Shown: positions 36,863-48,583, counted from the stretch's first letter. The stretch is DNA of 64,000 nucleotides from Wenxinia marina DSM 24838 (GCF_000379485.1 NZ_KB902277.1:248001-312000); one strand, 5' to 3'. Made by a program: numbers and translations. The notes: generated from the sequence alone by a model not told the origin.

Positions 36863-37735
36863 GTGGCCGGCAGAGAGACCCCCACCCTCCTCGACCGCGT
36901 CGGCGACGGCGCGTTCCGGGCGCTGCTCCGCCGCGGCCTCGCGATGCCGTACGAGCGGCGTATCGCCGCCGCCGGCCGCCTCGGCCGCCGGCTCGGCGGC
37001 GTCGCGGGCTACCGCGCCCGCGCGATGGAGCAGCTTGCCCTCGCGCGCCCCGACCTGTCCCCGCAGGACCGCCGCCGCATCGCGGACGAGGCCATCGACA
37101 ACGCCGCCCGCAGCCTGATCGAACATTATTCGGCCGGAGAGTTCGCCGCCCGGACCGCGGCGCGCGACCCGCTGACCGGACCCGGCCTGCCGGCCCTCCT
37201 GACGGCGCGGGACGAGGGACGGCCGGCGATCCTCGCGCCCGCGCACTTCGGCAACTTCATGGTCTTCCGCACCGCGCTGACGCAGCGCGGCGTCCGGCTC
37301 GGCGTCCTGTACCGGCCGATGAACAACCCGTTGTTCGAGAGCCACTACCGCCCGGCGATGGAGGCGATCTCGACCCCCCTCTTCCCCCGCGACCGCGCCG
37401 GCACCGCCGCGATGGTCCGCCACCTGCGCGGCGGCGGCATCATGGCCATCGCGCCCGACCAGTACGTGAAGGGCGGCGCCCCGCTCACCTTCTTCGGCCT
37501 GCCGGCGCGCACGACGCTCTCCCCGGCGGAGCTCGCGCTGCGCTACGACGCCCCGCTCTTCACCGCACACGCCATCCGCCAGCCCGACGGGTTGAGCTTC
37601 GAGGCGCGGATCGACGAACCCGTGCCGCAGAGCACGCCCGAGGAGATGATGCAGGAGGTGAACGACCGCTTCGAAGCGGTCATCCGCCGGCACATGGGCC
37701 AGTGGATGTGGTTCCACCGGCGCTGGAAGGCCTGA
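36863..37735 (+). CDS. Lipid A-type lysophospholipid acyltransferase
   Basis: A 290-residue inner-membrane-associated acyltransferase of the LpxL/HtrB family, which adds a secondary acyl chain to lipid A or a related lipid. The catalytic His motif appears as APAHFGNF (near 129-136), followed by GVLYRPMNNPLF and IAPDQYVKGGAPLTFFG, the acceptor-binding segments. The end QWMWFHRRWK is characteristic. The start is GTG, preceded by a GAGAGGCG site. A long N-terminal membrane helix is lacking, so membrane contact may be peripheral. Confidence 0.9.
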   Translation: MAGRETPTLLDRVGDGAFRALLRRGLAMPYERRIAAAGRLGRRLGGVAGYRARAMEQLALARPDLSPQDRRRIADEAIDNAARSLIEHYSAGEFAARTAARDPLTGPGLPALLTARDEGRPAILAPAHFGNFMVFRTALTQRGVRLGVLYRPMNNPLFESHYRPAMEAISTPLFPRDRAGTAAMVRHLRGGGIMAIAPDQYVKGGAPLTFFGLPARTTLSPAELALRYDAPLFTAHAIRQPDGLSFEARIDEPVPQSTPEEMMQEVNDRFEAVIRRHMGQWMWFHRRWKA

Positions 37736-37739
37736 GGCG

Positions 37740-38450
37740 TCAGTCCGCCCGCGCCGCCGCGACGATCTTGCCCGGCCCCGGCCGCTGCAGGATCACCGCC
37801 GTCCGGTCGTCGCCCGCCACCTCGACCGTCAGGTCCAGGGGCGCAGTGCCGTCCCAGTCGGCCACCGGCTGCCAGTCGGTGACGATGTTGCTGTAGAGGA
37901 TCGAGTGGCCCGCGTTCTCGCCGCGGGTGATCTCCACCCGCTCGGACGGGCGAAACCGCACCAGCTGCACCGTCAGGCCGCCGGTCACGCCCGGCCCCGC
38001 CTCGGCCCGGATCCGCAGTGCCGCACCGTCGCGCTCGGCGCTTAGCGTCACGTCCTCCGCCGCGCCCTGATGGGCACGGACAAGATCCATCACCTCCATC
38101 GGTCGCGTGCCGACGCTGCGGTCGACGCCGCCGACGATCATCTGCGGGGTATAGATCATCCGGTCGTCGATCGCGCGCGCGTAGGCCTGCTGGCGGCGGG
38201 TGAAGCGCGGCTGGGCGAAGCTGTCCTCCCAGCCGATGTAGTCCCAGTAGTCGACATGCAGGGCGAGCGGCAGGACGTCGCTTCGCTCCGCCAGCTCGGC
38301 CAGGAAGGCATCGGCCGGCGGACAGGAGGAGCAGCCCTGGCTGGTGTAGAGCTCGATCACGATCGGCGAGGCGTCCTCGGCCGCCACCGGCGCGGCCCAC
38401 GCGGCCAGCGCCAGGGCGGCGGGTCCGATCCATTTCACCAGCTTGGTCAC
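37740..38450 (-). CDS. DUF1223 thioredoxin-like exported protein
   Basis: 236 residues. A signal peptide (KWIGPAALALAAWAAPVAA) is followed by a thioredoxin-like start with VIELYTSQGCSSCPPADAFL; the CxxC pair is Cys40 and Cys43. DYWDYIGWEDSFAQPRFTRRQ and YTPQMIVGG are DUF1223 hallmarks. The likely start is GTG at 38450, because no ATG lies near the signal sequence. The protein probably works in periplasmic thiol redox, but no partner is known. It is divergent from acnA, an arrangement common in this group. Confidence 0.87.
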   Translation of the reverse strand: MTKLVKWIGPAALALAAWAAPVAAEDASPIVIELYTSQGCSSCPPADAFLAELAERSDVLPLALHVDYWDYIGWEDSFAQPRFTRRQQAYARAIDDRMIYTPQMIVGGVDRSVGTRPMEVMDLVRAHQGAAEDVTLSAERDGAALRIRAEAGPGVTGGLTVQLVRFRPSERVEITRGENAGHSILYSNIVTDWQPVADWDGTAPLDLTVEVAGDDRTAVILQRPGPGKIVAAARAD

Positions 38451-38692
38451 GTTGAGAAAGTCCCGGCCTTCGGTCGTGCCGAGTGGTGTAGTCCCTGCCC
38501 CGACCCAAGACCAATCAAGCAATCGGGAGGGTAGCCGGAGTTGAGGACAATCGGCATCACTTCGGCCTTGGCATCGAATGTGTGCAATGGTATACCGACA
38601 GCGTTCAATCCCGCCCCGGCCTTGATCCGACCTTTCCGAGTAGGGCAAGACTCGCGGGCGACGATCCTCGTCAACCAGCGAAGGGACCCCCC

Positions 38693-41479
<2,787 letters not shown>

Positions 41480-41562
41480 CGCACCGAGGCGCGAAGGAAT
41501 TTCGACTAAATTCCTTCTGCGTCGCCGACCAACATTCTAGAATTTTCTTCGGCCCGATCTCC

Positions 41563-41592
41563 AAGGCCCGCCCCGCCCGGGCGGGCCTTTCC
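41563..41592 (+). terminator. Terminator after acnA
   Basis: AAGGCCCGCCC pairs with GGGCGGGCCTT across a five-base loop, followed by TCC. It lies about 85 bp after the stop and 17 bp before the next gene. Confidence 0.75.
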
Positions 41593-41608
41593 AGTTTCCG
41601 GAGTCCCC

Positions 41609-42031
41609 ATGCGCCGTACCACCTGGCCCGCCGCCGCGACCGAGTTCCTCGCCCTGCGCCTGCCGCCCGGCGCCGACCTCCGCCGCGCGCTGGAAGACGC
41701 CTTCTCGGACACCGGCGCCACCGCCGGCTTCGTCGCCGCCGCGGTCGGATCGCTCGCCTCCGCCGCCCTGCGCCTCGCCGATCGCGACGTCGCCCACACC
41801 GTCCCCGGCCCGCTCGAGATCGTCGCCCTGTCCGGCACCCTCTCGCCGGACGGCCCGCACCTGCACCTGATCGTCGCGGACGCGGACGGCCGAACGACGG
41901 GCGGCCACCTCCTGCCCGGCTGCCCGGTCCGCACCACGGCAGAGATCGTCCTCGCCCTGACCTCCGCCGCCCGCTTCGCGCGGCCGACGGACCCGGCGAC
42001 CGGCTACGCCGAGCTCGACTTCCCCGCCTGA
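41609..42031 (+). CDS. PPC/DUF296 domain protein
   Basis: A 140-residue protein that is a single PPC domain, found in plant AT-hook proteins and many bacteria. Conserved parts are ATAGFVAAAVGSLASAALRLA, PLEIVALSGTLSPDGPHLHLIVAD and GGHLLPGCPVRTTAEIVL. The two histidines in HLHLIVAD could bind metal in the trimer. In bacteria the role is unclear; a metal-binding or regulatory function has been suggested. It converges with the CapA-like gene, only four bases apart. Confidence 0.85.
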   Translation: MRRTTWPAAATEFLALRLPPGADLRRALEDAFSDTGATAGFVAAAVGSLASAALRLADRDVAHTVPGPLEIVALSGTLSPDGPHLHLIVADADGRTTGGHLLPGCPVRTTAEIVLALTSAARFARPTDPATGYAELDFPA

Positions 42032-42035
42032 CCCG

Positions 42036-43202
42036 TCACATCAGGTCCGGCACGTCGCAGTCCAGCGTCCGCGCCAGCCGGCAGCACAGCTCCCGCGCCG
42101 CCGGCCCGTAGGGCCCGCCGTAGCAGGCCGCGCCGCGCGGCGCGATACCGGCCAGCGGCGTGAAATCGACGCCCGCCTCGCCCGCCGCGGTCCGGCTGAT
42201 GGCCGAGAGGTTCCGCAGGGTCGCCTCCGCCCGCCACGCGCTCATCGGCGCCGGCGCGAGGTGGACGCCCACGAGGGGCACCGCCTCGAGCGCGGTCAGG
42301 CGGGGGCCGTCCGGGCCGATATGGAAATACGCCTTGCCCAACAGTCCGTAATCCTGCCCGACCGGCAGCCCGTCCCGGATGGCCCCGCCTGCGAAGAGCA
42401 GGTTGCCCAGGGAGTAGAAGATCGCGTGGTCCGGTCCGGCCTCGACCGCCCGCACGACGTGCGGATGGTGGCCGAGGACGAGGTTCACGTTCGCCTCCTC
42501 CACCGCGCGTCGAAAGTCCTCGCGCTGGCCCCAGTCGAGCGAGACTTGATTCTCCGTCCCGTAATGGATCGACAGGATACGCAGGTCGGCCTCGGCGTCG
42601 CGCAACCCGGCGAGCGCTGCGTCGTAGTGCGCCGGATCGCGCCACATCGCCATCCCGGTCACGCCGTCGTCCGCCGCAAAGCCCGCCGCGCCGATCCCGA
42701 TGGCGGCGAAGGCGACGCGCACGCCGCCGATCTCGGCGATCCGCGGCGCCGTCGCCGCCGTGCCCGCCCCGATCCCGCCGAACAGGAGCGGCCGGTCGAA
42801 CCGGTCGGCGCCTTCGAAGAAGGCCAGCGTGTCCGCCATCCCCTGCCAGCCGTGGTCGTAGGCGTGGTTGTTGGCGAGGGAGAAGGCGTTGACGCCGAGG
42901 TCCATCAGGTGACGGAACGCCTCGGGGTGAGAGCGGAAGACGAAGGTCTTGGGCTGCTGGACCCCGTCCCGGTCGGAGACCACCGTCTCGACGTTCACGA
43001 AGTTGATGTGGCCCGTCAGCTCGGTCGCCAGGAACTCCGTCGTCGACCCGATCGGGTGGCGGCCGAACTTCACGACCTGCGCCGGATCGGGGCGGACGCG
43101 GCTCTGCGCGAAATTCACGTCGCCGCCGAAGGTGATCACGATCTCCTGTGCCGCCGCCGGCAGCGCGAGGAGCGCCCAGATCAGCACCAGCAGCGCCCTC
43201 AT
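42036..43202 (-). CDS. CapA-family exported protein, copy 2
   Basis: 388 residues, the last gene of the envelope operon. A signal peptide (MRALLVLIWALLALPAAAQ) leads into a CapA (poly-gamma-glutamate synthesis type) metallophosphatase-like domain. The metal motifs are FGGDVNFAQ, NNHAYDHGW, HYGTENQ and GHHPHVVRAVE. CapA proteins take part in making or anchoring anionic polymers at the cell surface; their chemistry is not settled. The cysteine-rich tail (ACYGGPYGPAARELCCRLAR) is unusual. The ATG overlaps the stop of the upstream CapA gene by four bases. Confidence 0.87.
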   Translation of the reverse strand: MRALLVLIWALLALPAAAQEIVITFGGDVNFAQSRVRPDPAQVVKFGRHPIGSTTEFLATELTGHINFVNVETVVSDRDGVQQPKTFVFRSHPEAFRHLMDLGVNAFSLANNHAYDHGWQGMADTLAFFEGADRFDRPLLFGGIGAGTAATAPRIAEIGGVRVAFAAIGIGAAGFAADDGVTGMAMWRDPAHYDAALAGLRDAEADLRILSIHYGTENQVSLDWGQREDFRRAVEEANVNLVLGHHPHVVRAVEAGPDHAIFYSLGNLLFAGGAIRDGLPVGQDYGLLGKAYFHIGPDGPRLTALEAVPLVGVHLAPAPMSAWRAEATLRNLSAISRTAAGEAGVDFTPLAGIAPRGAACYGGPYGPAARELCCRLARTLDCDVPDLM

Positions 43203-44404
43203 TGCAGCAGCACCGGCAGGGCCGCGAGCTCCGGCGCCGCCGCCCCGTCGCAAACCAGCCGCGGCATCAGCGCCCGCCCCGGCACGTGCCGCTCGATCAG
43301 GTCGTGCGCCGGCTGCGCCGCAGCCGCGACGCCGCTCTCGTCCGCCATCGCCAATTCCCGCCGGGCGCCGCGAATCATCCGCAGCGCGACCCAGCCGGCA
43401 TTCGCCACCGTCATCCGCGCCCGCAGCGCGCTGGCGAGGTCGTCGCCGCCGCCCGCCATGCACAGCTCCAGCCGGACCAGCGCCCCGGTCTCGCGCGCGA
43501 GGCCCGGCTGGCCGGAGACGAAGTTGCCGGTCGAATAGACCACCGGCACCTGCCCCGCCGGTCCCCGCATCACGTCCCACGACTGGATCACGTGCGGGTG
43601 CGTGCCGATCACCGCGACCGCCCCGGCCGCCACGAACCGCGCCGCCAGCGCCCGGTCGATGGCGAGCGGGGAGTGCACGTACTCCACGCCCCAGTGCGGC
43701 AGCACGATCACGCCCGCCACCTCGGGCCGGGCGGCCTGCAAGCGGATCAGCGAGAGGGTCTCGTCGGAGTAGCAGCCGAGGACCTGATCCTCGGCGTCCG
43801 GGACGCCGTTGGTGGAGAAAGTGCAGGATAGCAGCACGATCTCGCCCAGATCACCCGGCACGGACGTCGCGAAAGTCCTCTCCGCCCCCGCTCGGATCGT
43901 CCCCGTCAGCCCCAGTCCCGCCGCCGCCACCGCGGCGATGGTGGCGTCCGCCCCGGCGGAGAACCGGTCGAGCGCGTGGTTGTTGGCGGTCGTCACCACG
44001 TCCACCCCCGCCGCACTCAGCGCCGGCAGGACCGACGCGTGGTAGTTGAACATCGGGTAGGACGTGTGCACGAGGTTGTCGAACACCGCCCCCGGATCGA
44101 CGCCCTGCCCGCCCGAGCGCCGGATGCCGGCCGCGACCGGCCCCTCGAGGTTGGCCACGGCGAGGTCCGCCTCCGACAGGAACGGCTCCGCCGCCGCCCA
44201 CATCGGGCCGAACCCCTCGGCGTAGCCCTGCCGCTGCAGCGGCGAGTGCAGCAGCACGTCGCCGACGAACGCCGCCGTGACCCGCCGCCCGTCGGCACAG
44301 GGGTTCAGCGCCGGAGGGACGGCGTCATAGACCGCCCGGCAGGTCTGCGCCGCCGCCGGCCCGCCCATCAGCGCGAGCGCCAGCAGGGCCGCCCGCCGCA
44401 GCAC
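43199..44404 (-). CDS. CapA-family exported protein, copy 1
   Basis: 401 residues with a signal peptide (MLRRAALLALALMGGPAAAQ). The CapA core shows AAFVGDVLLHSPLQ, ANLEGPV, TANNHALDR, LPHWGVEYVHSP and GTHPHVIQSW. It is clearly homologous to the next gene but diverged, as an old tandem duplication. The start lies one base after the stop of the L,D-transpeptidase gene, so translation is coupled. The pairing with a transpeptidase and O-acyltransferase suggests work on a surface polymer rather than on glutamate polymer itself. Confidence 0.88.
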   Translation of the reverse strand: MLRRAALLALALMGGPAAAQTCRAVYDAVPPALNPCADGRRVTAAFVGDVLLHSPLQRQGYAEGFGPMWAAAEPFLSEADLAVANLEGPVAAGIRRSGGQGVDPGAVFDNLVHTSYPMFNYHASVLPALSAAGVDVVTTANNHALDRFSAGADATIAAVAAAGLGLTGTIRAGAERTFATSVPGDLGEIVLLSCTFSTNGVPDAEDQVLGCYSDETLSLIRLQAARPEVAGVIVLPHWGVEYVHSPLAIDRALAARFVAAGAVAVIGTHPHVIQSWDVMRGPAGQVPVVYSTGNFVSGQPGLARETGALVRLELCMAGGGDDLASALRARMTVANAGWVALRMIRGARRELAMADESGVAAAAQPAHDLIERHVPGRALMPRLVCDGAAAPELAALPVLLQ

Positions 44405-44405
44405 C

Positions 44406-45200
44406 CTAGAAGTCGTCCCGGAAGAACACGAAGAGCGCGGTGTAGCCCATCCTGGTCAGCACCGCCCCGTCCTCGCCCCTCAGCAAGGAGCCGTCGCGGA
44501 CGTACCCTGTCCGCGCCGCCGGGCTGTCCTCCGGCTCGGACGCGAAGTAGCGCGGCACCTCGCCCCAGAGCGGGCTCGCCTCGCGGACCGCGCCGCCGGG
44601 GTGCAGGATCGCCCAGGTGCGGTCCATGTTGTCCTGCCGCATCCGCACGCAGCCGTGGCTCGCCGGGCTGCCGAGGCGGTTGTAGCGCCAGCTGTCGGTG
44701 CCGTGCATCGCCACCCCCGACTGCCGCCCGGACGTGTAGTGCAGGTCGATGTAGACCGCCTTGTACATCCCCGGAGAGCCCCAGCCCGTCCGGTGCCGGT
44801 ACGTCCGCTCGTCCACGTTGTAGATGCCCGTGGGTGTCGGCCCGGCGCGGGGGTTGCCCTGGTGCAGCGCGCCGGTGGAGACGGGCCAGGAATAGTCCGC
44901 CTCTGCCGCGCCCCAGACCCGCTCGTCCGACAGGCCCACCTGCCAGCCGGCGCCCTGCCGCTGCAGCACCCACATCTTCTGACGGCCCTCGCCGTAGAAG
45001 GCGGTGTTGACGTAGAAGGCGTGGGAATAGGCCTCGTGCACGCGGCTGGGCGGCACGTAGGCGACGCTCTCGTGCAGCGCGCCGGGCTCTCCCAGCCCTT
45101 CGAGGTAGTCGAGATCGAACCGCGCGTTGGTGGCGAGCGCGGGCGCGGCGAGCGCCGCCGCGGAGGCGGCGAGAAATCCCCGCCGGGTCAATGTCGTCAT
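44406..45200 (-). CDS. YkuD L,D-transpeptidase, Tat-exported
   Basis: 264 residues. A twin-arginine signal (TLTRRGFLAASAAALAAPALA) precedes a YkuD domain with the catalytic motif SHGCVRM (His182, Cys184) and VAMHGTD upstream. The domain cross-links peptidoglycan stems or ties proteins or polymers to them. The C-terminus (LLRGEDGAVLTRMGYTALFVFF) is an extra strand region. It lies in the middle of the envelope operon, 17 bp after the small membrane protein gene. Confidence 0.92.
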   Translation of the reverse strand: MTTLTRRGFLAASAAALAAPALATNARFDLDYLEGLGEPGALHESVAYVPPSRVHEAYSHAFYVNTAFYGEGRQKMWVLQRQGAGWQVGLSDERVWGAAEADYSWPVSTGALHQGNPRAGPTPTGIYNVDERTYRHRTGWGSPGMYKAVYIDLHYTSGRQSGVAMHGTDSWRYNRLGSPASHGCVRMRQDNMDRTWAILHPGGAVREASPLWGEVPRYFASEPEDSPAARTGYVRDGSLLRGEDGAVLTRMGYTALFVFFRDDF

Positions 45201-45217
45201 GGCAGCGGAACCGTTCC

Positions 45218-45457
45218 CTATCCCAGCCCCGTCCAGCCGTGGATCGCGCCCCTCAGCGCCGAGAACAGGTCGGGCACCCCCAGCCCGGCCCGCATATCCT
45301 CGAACCAGACGACGACCGTCAAACTCCAGTCATCAACGGGTCCAGCGTCCGGAATGGCGAACATCAAGTCAAGGAATTGTTCGCCCGAGAAGAGCCAGAG
45401 CGTCAGCAGGCACACCCAAAGGGCGAGGACGAAGATCGCGTTGGCGGAGCGGCTCAT
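45218..45457 (-). CDS. Small single-helix membrane protein of the acetylation operon
   Basis: 79 residues. One membrane helix near the start (IFVLALWVCLLTLWLFSG), then a mostly acidic and aromatic periplasmic stretch (DDWSLTVVVWFEDMRAGLG). It starts seven bases after the MBOAT stop. No family is recognised. Small membrane partners are known beside MBOAT O-acyltransferases (for example DltX beside DltB), so it may be an accessory subunit; this is inference from position and size. Confidence 0.7.
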   Translation of the reverse strand: MSRSANAIFVLALWVCLLTLWLFSGEQFLDLMFAIPDAGPVDDWSLTVVVWFEDMRAGLGVPDLFSALRGAIHGWTGLG

Positions 45458-45464
45458 CGGCGCC

Positions 45465-46940
45465 TCAGAACTGGAAGTAGATGAAGGGCGCGACGCCGTC
45501 CTGCGCCGTCGCGAAGAGAAGGATCGTGCCCGCCGCCAAAATCAGCGCCTGCCCGACGGCCGGCACCCGCATCAGCGCGCCCTCGGCGACGTCCCGCATC
45601 GCCAGCGGCAGCCAGTTCATCGCGAGCCCGATGGCGATCAGCGCCAGCGCCTGCGGGGGGACCACCGTGCCGGCGAACCCCTCGGCCCGGGTCAGCGCCG
45701 ACAGGATCGCCAGCGTGCCCTCCCAGTCCGCCGCCCGGAACGGGATCCACAGCGCGAACACGATCAGCAGCGTCACCGGCACCGCCAACCAGCGCAGCGG
45801 CCCCAGCGGCACGCGCCGCAACCCCCGCTCCACCCCCAGCGCCGCGCCGTGCAGGAAGCCCCAGACGAGGAAGTTCCACCCCGCCCCGTGCCACAGCCCC
45901 GCCAGCGTCATCGTCAGCAGCAGCGTCCAGACCTGACGCGCCACCCCGCCCCGGTTGCCGCCGAGCGGAATGTACAGGTAGTCACGGATCCACGACGACA
46001 GCGAGATGTGCCAGCGCCGCCAGAAGTCGGACAGGCCGCGCGCCCGGTACGGCTGGTTGAAGTTGCGCTGGAAGCGGTATCCGAGGAGCAGCGCGACCCC
46101 GATGGCGATGTCGGAATAGCCGGAGAAGTCGCAGTAGATCTGGATGCCGTAGCCGATCACGGCCGCCAGCGTCTCGGGCCAGGCCTGGCCGTCCGGGAAG
46201 GCGAAGACCGGGTCGACGATCAGCACCGACAGGTAGTTGGCGACGACCATCTTCTTGAACAGGCCCGACAGGATCAGCAGGACCGCGGCACCCCGCATCG
46301 CGGTGTCCACCACGTACGGCCGGTCGATCTGCGGCAGGAAGTCCGCCGCCCGGACGATGGGTCCGGCGACCAGTTGCGGGAAGAACGAGATGTAAAGCGC
46401 GACATCGAAAGGGTTTCTCCGCGGCGCGATGTCGCCGCGGGCGCAGTCCATGACGTAGGAGATCGCCTGGAAGGTGTAGAACGAGATGCCGACGGGCAGG
46501 ATCACCCGCATCCAGCCGAGGTCGCGGGCGAGGAACGTGTCGCCGAGAAGCTGGCCGAGGCTGAGGAAGAAGAAGTTGAAATACTTGAAGATGCCGAGGA
46601 CGACGAGGAGCCCGGCGATGGAGGCGATCCGCACGGCCCGCCGGTCGGCACGCAGGCCTCCGGCCCAGGCTATGGCCGAGACGCCCGCCATCAACAGGCA
46701 GAACCGCCAGTCCCAGGCGGCGTAGAACCAGTAGGACGCGGCGATCAGGAACGCCTTGCGCGCGTCCAGGCGCGACGCGATTGCCGGCAGCACCCGTCCC
46801 GGGCCCGACCCGGGACCCCGAGCGGCGGGCGGCCCCGGCTCGGGGGCCGGGGCGGGTGTGCCTTGCCGCCATGTCAGCGCCAGGTTCACCGCCAGCACGA
46901 CGGCGAGGAACAGCACGAATTCCAGCGTCGGAAAGACCAA
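45465..46940 (-). CDS. MBOAT-family O-acyltransferase carrying an in-frame repeat insertion
   Basis: 491 residues, polytopic, of the AlgI/PatA/DltB type that passes acetyl groups across the inner membrane. The start is TTG, giving MVFPTLEFVLF, the usual opening; no ATG is near. Conserved parts are SYWFYAAWDWRF, PQLVAGPIVRAADFLPQ, DFSGYSDIAIGVALLLG, NFNQPYRARGLSDFWRRWH, and GLWHGAGWNFLVWG with the catalytic His near 350. Residues 27-50 (TPAPAPEPGPPAARGPGSG and neighbours) are encoded by a copy of the dispersed palindromic repeat and have no family counterpart. They sit between the first helix and the conserved RKAFLIAASY. The SGNH genes upstream are its expected periplasmic partners. Confidence 0.93.
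   Translation of the reverse strand: MVFPTLEFVLFLAVVLAVNLALTWRQGTPAPAPEPGPPAARGPGSGPGRVLPAIASRLDARKAFLIAASYWFYAAWDWRFCLLMAGVSAIAWAGGLRADRRAVRIASIAGLLVVLGIFKYFNFFFLSLGQLLGDTFLARDLGWMRVILPVGISFYTFQAISYVMDCARGDIAPRRNPFDVALYISFFPQLVAGPIVRAADFLPQIDRPYVVDTAMRGAAVLLILSGLFKKMVVANYLSVLIVDPVFAFPDGQAWPETLAAVIGYGIQIYCDFSGYSDIAIGVALLLGYRFQRNFNQPYRARGLSDFWRRWHISLSSWIRDYLYIPLGGNRGGVARQVWTLLLTMTLAGLWHGAGWNFLVWGFLHGAALGVERGLRRVPLGPLRWLAVPVTLLIVFALWIPFRAADWEGTLAILSALTRAEGFAGTVVPPQALALIAIGLAMNWLPLAMRDVAEGALMRVPAVGQALILAAGTILLFATAQDGVAPFIYFQF
46791..46862. repeat. Palindromic repeat inserted in frame in the MBOAT gene
   Basis: 72 bp, exactly 24 codons. Positions 46791-46817 are identical to 27 bases of copy B at 4896-4922, and 46831-46862 are identical to 32 bases of the tandem array at 7238-7269. 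Left and right arms pair as in the intergenic copies. No stop or frameshift results. Confidence 0.9.
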
Positions 46941-46951
46941 CGCGAAGGGCC

Positions 46952-47809
46952 TTACTGCAGCGCGAGGTCGAGCGGCGCCGGCGCGCTCGCCAGTACCGGC
47001 GAGGCGGTATCGGGCACCGGGGCGAGCTCGGGGAAGCGGGCGATCAGCGCGTCGAAGATCCGGTCGGCGACGAGGCGATAGCCGGCGCCGGTGAAGTGCG
47101 ACCCGTCGGCCGTGCGCATCGCGAAGTTCTGCCCGTCGATCATCACCGACCGCTCGAACACGCCGTTCGGGGCGGTGAAGGTCAGCGGAAAGAAGGTGCC
47201 GCCGGCCGCCTCGGTCTCGTCCTCGTAGATCGGGTTCACCATGGCGAGGTGGTTGTTCAGGTTGGTGTGGCTGTCCGGCCCCGGCCCGATCCAGTAGACC
47301 ACGGCGCCCGCCGCGGCTGCGGTCTCCAGCACCTTGCGGATCTGCACCCGGTACGCCTCCTCCCACTCGGGCGTGCCGTAGCCGGTCCGCCCCTCTGGCG
47401 CGAGGATGGTCTGCATGTCGTTGGCGCCGAAGTGCGCGACCACGATGTCGGGCTGCAGCGAGGCCGCCATGTCGGCGAAGTTGGCCGGCCAGTCGTAGTA
47501 GTCGGCGCGGGACAGGCCGGTCGAGACGCGGCCGCGGTTCACCACGTCGATCGGCAGGCCGCGGGCGCGGCTGCGCTCCACCAGCAGCTGCCCGAATCCG
47601 TCGGCGAGACTGTCGCCGATCACCAGCATCCGCGCCGGCGCGGCGATGCCGACGCCGGGCCGCAGGTCCGCCGCGGTCTGCGGGCGCTGCACGCCCTCGG
47701 GCTGGCTGAGGACAAGCCCCATGTCCTGAGCGTCCGCGCGGCGGCTGTCCGAGGCGCAGGCGGCGATCAGCGTCGCCGCGGCGGTAAGCACGAGAAGCGG
47801 TCGCATCAT
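46952..47809 (-). CDS. SGNH hydrolase-type acetyltransferase/esterase, lipoprotein
   Basis: 285 residues. The signal ends in a lipobox (TLIAAC, Cys18), so it should be a lipoprotein. Block I is VIGDSLADGFG with Ser67; FGANDM carries the block III Asn, and ADGSHFTGAGY the Asp/His pair. It shares the fold of AlgX/AlgJ and PatB, the periplasmic proteins that accept acetyl from an MBOAT partner. The ATG overlaps the stop of the upstream SGNH gene by four bases, and the MBOAT gene follows after 11 bp. Confidence 0.9.
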   Translation of the reverse strand: MMRPLLVLTAAATLIAACASDSRRADAQDMGLVLSQPEGVQRPQTAADLRPGVGIAAPARMLVIGDSLADGFGQLLVERSRARGLPIDVVNRGRVSTGLSRADYYDWPANFADMAASLQPDIVVAHFGANDMQTILAPEGRTGYGTPEWEEAYRVQIRKVLETAAAAGAVVYWIGPGPDSHTNLNNHLAMVNPIYEDETEAAGGTFFPLTFTAPNGVFERSVMIDGQNFAMRTADGSHFTGAGYRLVADRIFDALIARFPELAPVPDTASPVLASAPAPLDLALQ

Positions 47810-48561
47810 TGCAGGACCAGCGCGTCGATCGCGGCGGCGCTGCCGGCCTTGCGGAACAGCTGCTCGACGTCGCCGCGGATCAGCCCGGCGACCATGTCGT
47901 AGCCGACCTCGGTGAAGTGCACCTGGTCGGTGTTGCGGATCTGGCGGAGCGTGCCGTCGATCTCGGCCGACATCACGAACTCGCCCAGGCCGAAGGAGGT
48001 CGGCTCGTGGGTGTCGACGAAGGCCACGCCCGCCGCCTCGGCCGCGGCGGCCTGGATCGCGGTGATCGCGCGATAGCTCTCCTCGAAGCGCTCCTGGCCG
48101 ACGATCGGCAGGCCCATCCAGACGACGTCCGGCGTCACCGCCACCAGCCCCTCGGCCAGTTCCGCCGCCCGGGCGCCGTAGGCCGCCTCCCACTCGGGCG
48201 ATCCGAAGACGGCGCGGGTCGTGCCCTCGCGGATGTTGGTGATGTCGTTGGCGCCCATCTGCACGACGATCAGGTCGGCGCCCTGCCCCTCCGGCCCGAG
48301 CCGGCCCAGCCAGTCCGACGCGTCCGACTTGGCCAGGCCGTCGGACACCGTCGTCAGGCGCAGCACGTCCACTGTCGGACAGGCGGCGAAGGCGCGGAAG
48401 AACGACCCCCACAGTCCGTCGGCGAGGCTGTCGCCGAGAACGGCGATCGTCACCGCCTCGGCCGGGCAGCCGATAGCGCCTAGCGATGGGCCTTCGGCCG
48501 CGGCCGGGCCGGCGATCAGGGACAGCGCCACGACGGCGGCGCGGGACGGAAAGGCGGTCAT
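47806..48561 (-). CDS. SGNH hydrolase-family exported protein
   Basis: 251 residues with a cleavable signal peptide (AAVVALSLIAGPAAAE). Catalytic Ser45 lies in LGDSLADGLWGSF, MGANDI is the block III motif, and NTDQVHFTEVGYDM holds the Asp/His pair. It is paralogous to the next gene, the likely lipoprotein SGNH partner. It probably acts as acetyltransferase or esterase on a polymer in the periplasm. It starts 22 bp after the upstream CxxC-repeat gene. Confidence 0.9.
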   Translation of the reverse strand: MTAFPSRAAVVALSLIAGPAAAEGPSLGAIGCPAEAVTIAVLGDSLADGLWGSFFRAFAACPTVDVLRLTTVSDGLAKSDASDWLGRLGPEGQGADLIVVQMGANDITNIREGTTRAVFGSPEWEAAYGARAAELAEGLVAVTPDVVWMGLPIVGQERFEESYRAITAIQAAAAEAAGVAFVDTHEPTSFGLGEFVMSAEIDGTLRQIRNTDQVHFTEVGYDMVAGLIRGDVEQLFRKAGSAAAIDALVLQ

Positions 48562-48583
48562 GTCGTTACTCCACTCGCTTTCG

